Origin: Helichrysum umbraculigerum
Taxonomy: Eukaryota; Streptophyta; Magnoliopsida; Asterales; Asteraceae
Direction: 5' to 3'
DNA: 64,000 bases
Assembly: GCA_949592205.1 (NCBI GenBank)
Contig: CATIUR010000001.1
Span: 238,346,750-238,410,749 of the forward strand
The notes below the pieces were generated by a model. That model saw only the letters and a list, made by a program, of their open reading frames with translations. It did not search any database and had not been told where the DNA came from. Both the position numbers and the translations under genes were made by a program. Positions 22,725-33,765 of the stretch are shown here, one piece after another; position 1 is the stretch's first letter, and every line of letters starts with the position of its first letter.

Positions 22725-24398
22725 GGGTTATTAGTCTGTAAATGTATCGAACTTGTCAAAAAATCCTATTGTATGCATCCAACTTTTAAAATTCCTATTG
22801 TGTGTATCCAACTTACTAATCCTTCCTATTGTATGTATTCATTAACACTAATTACGTTTGACTGGTCATACTTAGCATACGTGGCATTTTCATCTGACGT
22901 GGCACTGCAAACTCAGCTCCACGTCATCTAAAGTTCGATACATTTTTCAGATCATCATCTTCATCAACTTCAATTTTCCGACGATACCATTTTTTCCGGC
23001 GATATCATTTTTCCGGCGAATCATTTTATCCGCAGGTACCACCACAACTAATATACACCTCCTAAACACCAAGCCTACCATCTACGATATCACCACCATC
23101 TCCACCATTTTTTCCGGCGACCCCATTTTTTCCGGCGACTTATAAAAAAACATTCTGCTGTTACACATGCCTAATTGGTGGCCCTTGTACATGCTCGATC
23201 ACAGCTCATTGATGCTCATCAATTACTCTCATTACGAAGGTGCTTATATCACTAAATTAATAAGTCAAAAAATATATGATATATGGTTTGAGTTCATTGA
23301 CATTTCATGACTGTCATCATTGACTTGTGGCCACAACATTGGCCGATAGCAATTTATGACCTTGTAGCCTACCGACTCAAAAGAGCTTGATGAGAAGCCA
23401 GTGGTTCTTGTCAAAAGACTCAGAAAAATCGACTCTCCAAACCCCAAATATTAATATGTGGACCTCTCTACTTTCACTTCATCGAAAACCATCTTACGTC
23501 CAACAAGGCATTAATAAATCAGTTGGCAACTATAAGTTTGAAAAAAACATAATTGGTTAAAGCTCATTAGGCTTACAATAATGTCCTATGGCATACTGAA
23601 CAAACTGGAAAGAATGTGAAAGCTTTTTTTTTTTTTATTGTTATACACCATAACATTTAGTATAATGAAAATAATATATTCCCCAAATGGTATAAAATGC
23701 ATCCTATAAATTTCTAGCTGAAGTTTAATCATATGTCTGGTGCAACTCAAATGTTATCATCTATATCTTGTTAGTCTATTTCATTCTGTAAGTTACTGAA
23801 TCCAAGTGTTGTCAACAATACAGTAAAATACAGTAGACACGTCTGTAATTTTATAAACTTGGATTCCTTTATCAAGAAGCAAAAGGATTGTTGTATGTCG
23901 TTTTCTTCCTCTTATATGTCCGTGTCAATTAAGGATTATTAAAGAGGAACAAATGAACCATTGAGAAATTATAAATGTCTCCATGAAAAGTCGCCGGAAA
24001 AAATGGGGTCGCCGGAAAAAATGGTGGAGATGGTGGTGATGTCGTAGATGGTAGGCTTGGTGGTTAGAAGGTGTATATTAGTTGTGGTGGTACCTGCGGA
24101 AAAAATGATTCGCCGGAAAAATGATATAGCCGGAAAAAATGGTGTCGTCGGAAAATTGAAGAAGATGATGATCCGAAAAATGTATCGAACTTTAGATGAC
24201 GTGGAGCTTACGTGGCAGTGCCACGTCGGATGAAAATGCCACGTAGGATGCTTATGACCAGTCAAACGTCATTAGTGTTAATGAGTACATACAATAGCAA
24301 TAATTAGTAAGTTCGATATACACAATAGGATTTTAAAAAGTTGGATGCATACAATAGGATTTTTTGACAAGTTCGATACATTTACAGACTAATAATCC
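22725..24398. mobile_element. Foldback Mutator-like element (MULE) with 9-bp target duplication
   Basis: Long terminal inverted repeats of about 420 bp (22725-23145 and 23986-24398) start GG(G/A)TTATTAGTC. The element is flanked by a perfect 9-bp duplication TTCTTTGTA (22716-22724 and 24399-24407), the length expected of Mutator-type transposition. The arms carry repeated TCCGGCGA motifs and words such as CCTATTGTATG. The 840-bp interior has no transposase. A minus ORF at 23265-23447 (60 residues) is unrecognised and could be captured sequence. The element is non-autonomous. Confidence 0.88.
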
Positions 24399-24407
24399 TT
24401 CTTTGTA

Positions 24408-26112
24408 TTGTATGCTTTGTCTAGATGTGAAACAATGGAAGCGTTGGGTAAATAGGAAAAACAGGGTCAAACCATGAGGTATATAAGTATTATTTTATTA
24501 TATATAATAGTATAGTAAGCATGGTTCTTGGAACAGTTTTTAATTAAATTTTAGATTTTATAGGTTTGACCAATTACAATAAAAACATAACGACCATCAA
24601 TCAGTTCACACATAACTGGGTACAGTGTCCAAGATAAGAGAAAATCATTCACATGATATTTGTGATCAATTAACAAAACTCTCTCTCATCATGCAATGGA
24701 GAAAAAAGTTGTACATTACATTTTGGAGTTGTAGATTCCAAAGGTCATTGTACTTTGAAGGTAGCTTCATACATTGAAATCCAAATCCACAAATTCAGCT
24801 CCATGTAGTCAAGAAACGTTTAGCAGTATACGTTGGTCAGATCATGTCAACCATCATACGCGAAAAGAACTCAGCTACCCATCTCAAGTGGTTGCTATAA
24901 GACCCATTTGCCAAATATGTTCTTCAAACCGCTCTTTGTGGTGGCTTGTCCAATTTCTTTCAATAAAAGTCATTATACTTCCAATAATTTTCTTTTATCT
25001 TCTTTCGAATATACATAATTATATTTTTTATTTATGTTAATTTGGTGTTGCTATTGTTTTTATGTGATTAATATTACCGTTTATCTATCTTCAATTAGTC
25101 GTATATAAATGAGAACATATAAATTGTATGATTATAGAAATTAGGAGTATAATTTATATATATAACAGCCAAGTTAACTGGACTAGTTAGTTTTGAGTTT
25201 CTAAACACTCAAATGCTTTTGGCCGCCCATTTTATTGAAAAAATGAAAATTACTTTGCACGCTTTTCTTACACTGCTATGCACCGCCCCTTTTCTTGGTA
25301 CTAATGCTTCCTTTTCATGTTCCCATAATTTCAAAAGTGAAATTTTAAACCATCAGCTCTTCCGATCTAATCATCTATCTTTCTCCTTCATCATGAATTT
25401 TCTCCTCACTTTTATTTTGTTTTTCACGAACTTGAGACCTTGAGTTTTGGTTACACGATTTATATGCAGGTTGTAGACTCGGGTTTTGGTTAATGCTATT
25501 TGTACGATTCAATTTTTATTTTGCTCGATTTTGTTAGGGGTTTTAATCAAGGAAAATACTGTACAGGGATTGATTCGCTAGAACGGAGGCCTTTATTTTA
25601 AACCACCGCCCTCTTCTTTATCAAGTTTCATGAATTTGAAATTTCTTCCTGAAAGAATCAAAATACATATCCTTCTCCTTCTTTTCATCTTCTCCAAGGT
25701 TTAGCTTCTTCAAGCTTGATTATGACAAGGTTCATCTTGGTTATGTGAAAGTTCTTTCAGGTAATCTAATCACTCCTTTTAATATAATGTTTTGGGCCAT
25801 TTCTTTTTTGATTTTTCTGACGGAATTAAACTTATAGACCTAATTCTCATCTATTTTGTTGTGTTTGTGTTTCATGTTTTCAGATTTTTACATGCCCTTA
25901 AGGTGTTCGATGAAATGACGGTTACAAAATATAGTATAGATGAACAACTGGATGTCCTAATCGAGTACATAGTGTTTGTTGAAATGCTATATTGAGTTTT
26001 CTTTATGTATCTGATGCTTATGGAATTGTCAATTTCGTTTTCTTTTTCAGTGTTCATCCAATACATGTTTGAATTCTTACCTTCCTTTTAATGCAATTAT
26101 ATTGTACTTTAG
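24408..26112. other. No gene recognised
   Basis: AT-rich sequence with several short ORFs and no domain I recognise. Some segments look like old exon-intron mixtures (around 24780-24920 and 25860-25990), but none can be named. It ends at the Ca2+-ATPase pseudo-exon. Confidence 0.4.
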
Positions 26113-26211
26113 GCTGATATTGGTCTTGCCATGGGCATTCAAGGAAATGAAGTTGCAAAAGAAAGCTCTGACGTCATCATTTTGGATGATAATTTTGCTT
26201 CAGTTGTAAAG
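26113..26211 (+). pseudogene. Plasma-membrane/vacuolar Ca2+-ATPase exon fragment (ACA type)
   Basis: This 33-codon open stretch reads ADIGLAMGIQGNEVAKESSD followed by VIILDDNFASVVK. It is bounded by an AG acceptor and a GGT donor. It matches the end of the P-domain (hinge region) of type IIB autoinhibited Ca2+ pumps, which export Ca2+ using ATP and are controlled by calmodulin. The exon itself has no damage, but I can read no neighbouring ACA exon on either side, so it is most likely a captured or relic exon. Confidence 0.7.
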
Positions 26212-26298
26212 GTTTGTATATAATATTAGTTAGTAAATATAAATGCCTTGCTCATCTTATATGGGAGCCCAAGTTTCCATCAATCAGAGCATAAGTTT

Positions 26299-27174
26299 AA
26301 GGGTTAATAATGGTTTAATACCTAATGTTTCATTTTTTTTCCTTTTAACCACTCAATTTTTTTTAAATGTTTTAACCACTCAACTTAGGGTCAATAATGG
26401 TTTAATCCCTGAACTTTCAATTTGTTTTCGTTTTAACCACTCAACTTTGTTTAAACGTTTTAACCACTCAACTTATGAGTTGACCACTTTGAACTGATTT
26501 TTTATCGACCAAGGTTGTCAAGAAAGAGATCTTACCTAGGATCGTTTTTGTTTTCACAAGATCGAAATCGTAAGATCAAATCGGGATCGTAAGATCCTAC
26601 TCATATATTATGATCTCATAAATGTGTATTTTAATGCATATAAAAGATTAATTGCATGACAAATAATAAACCTATTAACCTTTTATTGGACAAAAATTAA
26701 CTAATTTATATTTTTTTAACTTATATTCATGTTAAGTAAGATTGGATCGGATCGACATCGTAAGATCCTATGCTCAAATCGAAATCGTAAGATCTTATGA
26801 TCCCTATTTGATCTTACGATTTCAATTTTGTGAAGACGAAAACGATCCTAGGTAAGATCTCTCTCTTGACAACCTTGGTAGATAAAAAATCAGTTCAAAG
26901 TTTATATATCCCGATCTAAACTTTCATTTTAAGTTAACGAAAGGGTTTTTTTTAATGGTTAAATGAACTTTAGTGGTTAAAGTATGGTCAACTCATAAGT
27001 TGAGTGGTTAAAACGTTTAAAACAAAGTTGAGTGGTTAAAACGAAAACAAATTGAAAGTTCAGGGATTAAACCATTATTGACCCTAAGTTGAGTGGTTAA
27101 AACATTCAAAAAAAAATTGAGTGGTTAAAACGAAAAAAAGTGAAACTTTAGGGATTAAACCATTATTAACCCTT
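26299..27174. mobile_element. Long nested hairpin element (inverted repeat, MITE-like)
   Basis: The whole 876 bp folds back on itself. The outer arms start AAGGGTTAATAATGG and end with its complement; each contains two degenerate internal copies of a unit with GGTTTAATCCCTGAACTTTC and TTTTAACCACTCAACTT. An inner palindrome (about 26509-26883) carries CCAAGGTTGTCAAGA, AGATCTTACCTAGGATCG and many GATCGTAAGATC words. No transposase is present. I could not find a convincing target duplication, so the superfamily is unassigned. Confidence 0.8.
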
Positions 27175-27455
27175 TAGGACTAAATGGTTTCTTATAAATT
27201 ATGAAGTGATAATACACACTTGTATGTTTTAATCCTTTTTATCTATAGTTTGTAATCTGCCTACTAGTGTAATGACTTTTCTTTTTATAGTAATCTTATA
27301 TATGGGTCGTGACCGTCGTATAATGGTTTTTTGTTTTATCGTTCAAGTCTTTTTTTCAAAGATTACTATATATATGTTTTTTTATACAACGAGCCTACAT
27401 TCAAGCTAGAACGATTTTGGCCCCCCAATTCAATGGCTCAAGCTCCGTCCCTGCA

Positions 27456-27492
<37 letters not shown>

Positions 27493-27664
27493 GCCCTAAA
27501 AGTACAGATGTTTAATAACAAATCTATTTATAATTCACAATAAGTTTAGAAAACATTAAAAACGTTGCGTGACGGATTAACATGTGTTGGTGTTGAGTGA
27601 TGGTTTAGATAAAAGAATGAAGAAAGATACTTTAATTTAGATTGAGAAAGGGAAATGGGTTAAT

Positions 27665-29005
27665 CAGGGGCGGAACCAGGATGAGTAGCATAAAGAATTT
27701 TCCATAAGATTTATTTATAACATAAATAGTTATGATCATACGATTTCAACAAAATATATGACATCAAAAATGCGATTTTAATTAAAAAGTACGATTACAT
27801 TGAAAATGTTGTGAATTCAACGGTAACAAAAAAAAAAAAAAACTTTATAGTTGTCCTCAACATTCGCCTAAAAGATGGAAACAGTCAATTATAACTTGAG
27901 TTATAACATTGTCAAGTGTTTTTTCTATATCGAACAAACCAAAACATTATTCAAATAATTATCTCCCATTTGATTCCACAAATGTGTCTTTACAAGCTTC
28001 ATTTTAGAAAAAACATCTTTCGACAGTCACAGTGGCAACGGGCGAAGCTAAAGCTAATTTCAGTAAGCAATAGACTACGCGAAAATAAAGAGGCATTTTC
28101 GTTTCTACCATCAAATGAGCAAGCTCAGCTATACTATTCAAGTTAACAAACCTGTCACTATCACTCAAATATAATCTGATAACACACCTCAGCTTGAGAC
28201 ATAAGAGATATCTTATCTTCGACAATAAAATCATTTGGATACATCTTAATAAGCTTTATTAACTTTGATGCGTCAAAGTTAGAGGATGAATCACATGGAC
28301 TTAAAGCCATCATATATTCGAGCAATTCTTTATTTACCTCACTAAAACGATTACCAAACTCTTAAATTTGCATATCCAAAACCGTGTTAAAATTATCAAC
28401 CTCAAAATGATATCGATTATTGATTTTGGAGCTACATACTTATCCGTCATTTTCACGATCGAAAATCATGTTTTTGACAAAAAGAACACACTTTCTTAAA
28501 AAATAATGTGAACCCAATCTCTTGCAATGCTCGTTTAGTTCCTTTTATTATGAAGGAAGCCGCTTGCAAATTCTTGAAACTCTACTTGAATATTGATTTC
28601 AAAATAATGAAAATCTCGTTTGTTGCGTCGAGAAGTCCGATGGTTTTTGAAGAATTGGGTTTTTTTGACTTCTTGAATTTTGAGTTAAAACTCAAAACAC
28701 TAAGTTAGGGAATATTGATTGCTTATAAATGGGCTAAAAAGTAATTTTTTTTTAATTGAGTATAGGGTGATTAAAAGACTTTTTGCTTATTATACTACTA
28801 GGCTATTCTTTTTATATAAAAAATAGATATAGCTAGTTTAGTTATTAAATTTTAAAAACTAGTTGCACTTACATAATTTCACTAGTAGCATTTCAAAATT
28901 TAACTAGTAGCATTTCTATTATAATAAGAAAAAAAATATTTTTTTCACTACGTTAAAAAATTTGACCAGTAGCACGTGCTACCCCTTGAAACCACATAGG
29001 TTGGG
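27665..29005 (-). mobile_element. Decayed hAT transposon carrying ZMYM1-like transposase
   Basis: The left end CAGGGGCGGAACC is the typical terminus of plant hAT elements with this transposase. Repeated TAGTAGCA words near 28880-28980 and GTGCTACCCCTTG near 28977 resemble the subterminal region at the other end, but the right terminus is degenerate, so the end coordinate is approximate. The transposase remnant lies inside on the minus strand. Confidence 0.55.
27885..28480 (-). pseudogene. hAT transposase C-terminal fragment (zinc finger MYM-type 1-like)
   Basis: On the minus strand, in broken frames, one can read blocks typical of the C-terminus of TTF/ZMYM1-like hAT transposases: KINNRYHFEVDNF, then NRFSEVNKELLEYMMALSP, NFDASKLIKLIKMYPNDFIV, LAHLMVETKMPLYFRVVYC, LLKLALASPVATVTVERCFF (the hAT dimerisation motif), then MKLVKTHLWNQMGDNYLNN. 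The order matches the family. Stop codons and at least one shift lie between the blocks, and the N-terminal zinc finger and catalytic region are not present. Confidence 0.8.
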
Positions 29006-29783
29006 TTGATGGCTTATCAAAAATTTGAAAGACCTTATATCTTTCTTTATTTTATTATTTAAAGTGGGGATCAGAATGAAATAACATTACAATAGTATCC
29101 TTCAAAAACTCATTTTCTAACATATCATATCATTCTTGATGATAAAATAATGATAACTCATTTGATATGTCTTGATAATTTGAAGATAGTCCAGGTATAA
29201 TAAATGAAAATGATTCATAATTTGTTAGTGTGGATAACCGTTTGAAGATATGACCAAAATATAGGGAAAATGATTGACTAAGTCTAAATTTGTAGGATTA
29301 TATAGAAAAGAAGTGATTGGTTAGTTTGAAAAATTAATTGGATAAGAGTAAGAGAGAAACAAAATTCAACCACTCAGAAAATTAGATCTACTTTTAGGTC
29401 TACATAAATAAGTATATTTAGGCATTTAGCACTCAAAATATAGATATGGATGTGCCATGAGACGTGTTTTTAGTATTGAACATTGAATTCAATAATTCAG
29501 GTTTTGTTAGTGAAAACTAACATTTGTAACTTTTCAATCGGTAGGCATAATAATAATGAAAAGTGTAATAATAATGAAAAGAGTAATCTTACGTACCTAA
29601 TTAGATAGACCTAAAAATAGATCTGATACATTAATTGGATAATACAATTTCTCTCTTTCAATTTTAATGGTTGAACCTAACATAAGTCCTCATTAGATCT
29701 ACTTAATTAGTCATATCAATCATTTTCCTAATGAAAATTAAGAATGATAGACAATGCCACATGGTAGTAATTAACACAAGTAT
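29006..29783. other. No gene recognised
   Basis: AT-rich sequence. Short repeats such as AAAAGTGTAATAATAATG are present near 29556-29585. Nothing coding is supported. Confidence 0.5.
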
Positions 29784-30226
29784 CAGGGGCGGAGCTCGAA
29801 GGGAGCACGAGGGGCAGTCGCCCCCTCCAAGAAATCTAATACTCCCTACGTCCCAAATTAAGTGTCCTGTATCATATTTGGAAGTATTTCTTTTTCAACT
29901 TTGACCTTAAATATTTTTGTTTGTGTTATATACTACTTTATGAAAATTATACCAATGAAAATATATTAAAAAATCCAATCCATACATATATTTTGTATCT
30001 AGTATTATATAACACAAACAAAAATATTTAAGGTCAAAGTTGAAAAAGGAAGACTCAAAAAGTCAAACCAGTGCACTTAATTTGTGACGGAGGGAGTATT
30101 AACTAAAAAATTATATTTATAAGGTAATTAGTAATAGTTTAAAATTTTGACCTTCAAAAATGATAGAAAGGAAAAGAAAAAAAAAATTGCTCCCCACCCA
30201 TGCAAAAATTTATAGCTCCGTCTCTA
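29784..30226. mobile_element. hAT-like MITE, interrupted by a Stowaway MITE
   Basis: The ends read CAGGGGCGGAGCT on the left and AGCTCCGTCTCT on the right, an imperfect terminal inverted repeat. Candidate 8-bp duplications on each side are only partly alike. There is no coding capacity. The Stowaway element at 29842-30096 lies inside it and is therefore the younger insertion. Confidence 0.6.
29842..30096. mobile_element. Stowaway MITE (Tc1/mariner type)
   Basis: This 255-bp element has ends CTCCCTACGTCCCAAATTAA and its near-complement TTAATTTGTGACGGAGGGAG, with TA on both sides (29840-29841 and 30097-30098). The TIR sequence and TA target are characteristic of plant Stowaway elements. The arms extend inward with TTTGACCTTAAATATTTTTG and its complement, giving a good hairpin. 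Confidence 0.93.
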
Positions 30227-30229
30227 AGT

Positions 30230-31600
30230 CTAATATCATGTTTTAATTATGAAACAAACTCTAAGACCAACTCTGTTACAATTTCGTAATCTATAATGTT
30301 TCAAAGGTTTTATGTCCTAATTTTCCTAATTATTAGTCTCACGGTCCAAAAATATTTACTGTATGAACATTTCTATTTTTAATTTTTCCAAACTAAATGT
30401 CCACTTCAATGAATAACACGAACAGAACATGAAGGGACTATACTCAAATCCAGGACAAAGGAGAAACAAATGGTGTCAAAAGAGTAAATCAACAAACAAC
30501 TAGGAAACGAAATAGCATACTTATATAATGGATCAGTTTGATTCAAACACAAAGGATTTGGATTTTTTTTTTTTTAATTAGATGTCTCTTTGTTTGTCTT
30601 TATTAGATCTCTGCCAACGGAAACTTCAGTTCTCCGCTGGTTTCCAAAAAAAAACCTGATGCCATTGGCATCAAGCATCAGTTGGCGTCAGTTTTTTGTT
30701 CCGTTAGTTTTTCGACGGGGTTCGGTGAATAGGGTGTGGGTCACATGATTAAATTATTTTTTTTTGTTTTTGTTTATTTATTTAGTGTATAAATTTAACG
30801 GTATATTGGTAATGTGGGGTCTAGAAAAAACTGAAGTTATGTTACTGTTGGCAGTGTGGTGTCAGTTTTGTGTCGGTTTTGAAAAGTGCTGATATGACGC
30901 TGATTTGGCACAAACTAACACGTCAGTTTGTGTCTCCATTGGGAGTGGTCTAATATATTCAGTTACCTGCTGACCCAGTAATCGGTTTTCCCTTTTTTAC
31001 TTTTTACAATTTTTCTCTAACGGAAAATCTAGGCAAAACCACCCCATCACTATTTCTTCCCACGCCACATACTTAATACTTGCCAAGTATGATGCCAAAT
31101 CATCGCCACTTAAGCGTGACCGGTGTTTCATCAACAAGCAGCAATATGAGGTAAAAACATATAAACAATAGACATATTTACATGTTACAATACATACAAT
31201 ATAAGTTTTCAAAGTTTGTCAGATACAATAACTTGTAAAGTTTAATACACTTTGATACAATTAACCTTATAGTTAGAAAAACTTAACCCCGAAAAGGAGG
31301 CAGGTAAAACATACAGACACGACTCAATAACAAATGGACTAGGGTGTGATAGAGACCAAAGTAAAAAATCAACAACAACATCAACATAAGAATATATTTC
31401 AAAGATTACAAATAGAAATTGAAGGATTAGAAGAGTAAAAAGATGAAAGCTAAATAATTATAACTTCATTAACCCTAAACTGTTCTAAAAATTCTAGCGT
31501 AAACGTGATCTGCGAAAAATTTTCACGGCCACTCAAAATCGCATCTTCAAAACAAAAGCTCCATAATCCTGCATTCTTCAAAATCAATATCAAAAATCTA
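30230..31600. other. Intergenic, upstream of the F-box cluster
   Basis: No gene is recognised. The part at about 30600-30950 has short internal inverted words (TTGGCATCAAG, GTTGGCGTCAG, CACGTCAGTTTGTG) and may be an old MITE, but I could not fix its ends. The last 150 bases would be the promoter and 5' leader of F-box copy 1 and are unlike those of copies 2 and 3. Confidence 0.45.
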
Positions 31601-32745
31601 ATGAAAACCAAAAAGGTAGACTGTTACATACCTTTTGAGATCCAAGCAGAAATTATGAAAAAGCTTCCTGTTAAGTCATTGATTCGGTTCAGATCGGTTT
31701 CAAAACCATGGAAATCACTGATCAATAGCTCTGAATTTATCGCCAATTACCACGTCAGCAACACTCAGTTGCGGCATCATCTACTTGTAAGTTACATGGA
31801 TACACGAGAAGATGAAAAATATGTATCAATTGTAGATGATGATAGCTTTCCCCAACATAAGGCTCCCCTCCTTGTTCCAAAACTACTTGATAAGTTTCCA
31901 ATAATACTTGGCAGCTCTCAAGGTCTGTTCTGTTTTTACGATATTTACGGAGAACCAAGGGATTGTAAAACGAAGACTCTTGTTCTTTGGAATCCTACTA
32001 TTAGAAAATCGGTTAATATTGTTGTGCCTAATATATTAAATAGTTTGCCGTTTAGAACTGTTTTTGGTTTTGGGGTTTGTCCTCGAACTAGTGACCCTAA
32101 GCTTGTCAAGATTACGTCTATTCTTGAGTTGGAACTTGTTGGTACTATAAGTTTCATTCCTAGGCAAGTTGAGGTTTTTACGTTAAGCTCGGGGGTTTGG
32201 AAGAGTTTGTCTAACAATCTGCCACGTAAATCACTTGATGTGAGATTGAATCAGGTAGTTATAGATAAGTTTATATATTGGCGTGCTATTGATAGGATCC
32301 GTGTAGATAAAATGCAGTCTAATATATTTATTTTGTCATTTGATATGGTAACCGAAGAATTTATAGAAATATTCCTCCCGGATTCTTTGGCACACATTTG
32401 TAGCAATGAGTGGGTTATATTTAATTAAGGTCGTCTCTTGTTGTGCTTGAAACTATAGAGACCGAGAAACGAGAATATTGTGTATGGAGAATGATGGATA
32501 GTGTTTCACACTCGTTTACAAAGCTATTTGTTATTAAGGCACCGAATGCATCAATAGAAGGGCTACTTGGATTTAGGAAAACCGGTGAACCTATAATTGA
32601 TATGCCATCTCATATTGATAAAAATTTTGAACTTGCTCTTTATGAACCCGACTCAGAACGTATCATTGATATCGAGATTTCTGAATATTGCCTTGGATGT
32701 GTTGCAAGTTCATATATGGAAACGTTACTTTTGCTTGACCATTGA
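31601..32745 (+). pseudogene. F-box protein with FBA-type domain, tandem copy 1, frameshifted
   Basis: The N-terminal F-box (YIPFEIQAEIMKKLPVKSLI, then RFRSVSKPWKSLI, about residues 8-45) would bind SKP1 in an SCF ubiquitin ligase. The rest matches the F-box-associated (FBA) substrate-binding region, with LVLWNPTIRKSV, GFGVCP and QVEVFTLSSGVWKSL. The ATG at 31601 is chosen because its protein start aligns with the other copies; the frame is open further upstream but has no earlier ATG. The frame stops at 32428. Alignment with copy 2 shows one base missing at about 32424, after which the other frame (32443-32745) continues to the conserved end SSYMETLLLLDH. The product would be 275 residues, lacking about the last 105. 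Confidence 0.85.
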
Positions 32746-33765
32746 GATTCTAGTATATATTAGGACACGATCGAGTTGAGGACAAAGATAATGGCAACAT
32801 TCTAAAGTGTGGAGGCTAAGAAAACACAGCTGATTTCTGGAGCAGGAAAGCAAGACATGGGGATTGAAGTACAATGATAGAGATTGTTAGTTGGAGTTAG
32901 TGAAATGTTACATCCATTGCATAATTACAGATTGACGCTTTTGATATCAGTGACATCAATGTCTTTAACTTTTAGTATTACAGTTTTTTGTGAAATTAAG
33001 ATGTCAACAACGGTAGTTTTTCAATCTGATTACCGTTTGTGTGATTCTTTACTCTGTACATTATATATACATGTCGCATATGAAACAGACACATTATTTG
33101 GTGATGTACTCTAGTACGAAAAGAGGCTTACCGATGAAATGATATCCTCCGTACGAGTGATCGAGCCAGTGACACTCTAAAGGCATCTGCCAAGACCAAG
33201 TCCCATGTAGATGCAAACTTAAGAGTCTAATTAAGTTAGCACATGAATGAATAAAATGACTCTGTTACTATCAAAAAACACATTTGCAAATGAAGAAAAC
33301 CATAATTATCATAATTTTTTATCGGATTTTGACAACCATTGCGCTAAGGTAGTGGTTAAGGTTTCTATAATTACATGTCATCTAATTAATGATTATCGAG
33401 TTTTCATGTTCAAATTGAATTTTTAAATGATATTGTCACAATGATCACTAATTTTCGAAATCGATTACATCTCTGTAGAAAACAAAAATTGAAAGGTATT
33501 ATATTTTGTAGGATGACAGAAGTAAAACTATTCTTTTTTTAGGGGGAAAAAGTGCAATGGGCTTAATATTGGAAGTCAAAATCGGCCCAAACTCGTTAAC
33601 CACAAAGAAAAAAAAAGGAAGTAAACGAGAATATTAAAACAAACTTAATTGGTCAGCGCCTTTGACTTATTTACATATCAATTCAAACCCTAATTTGAAG
33701 TTAAGAAGAAATCGAGATTACGACTTTCGATTGATACAGACTTCTCTGTCGCCATTCACGAATTC
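32746..33765. other. Spacer between F-box copies 1 and 2
   Basis: The first about 100 bases resemble the sequence after the stop in copies 2 and 3 (a shared 3' UTR with GAGGACAAA(G/T)ATAA), showing that the duplicated unit includes the UTR. The end of the spacer (about 33660-33765) is the 5' leader of copy 2, similar to 37425-37512. No other gene is seen. Confidence 0.7.

Noticed and set aside
30600..30955. MITE upstream of the F-box cluster
   Set aside because: Inverted words are present, but no paired ends or target duplication could be fixed.
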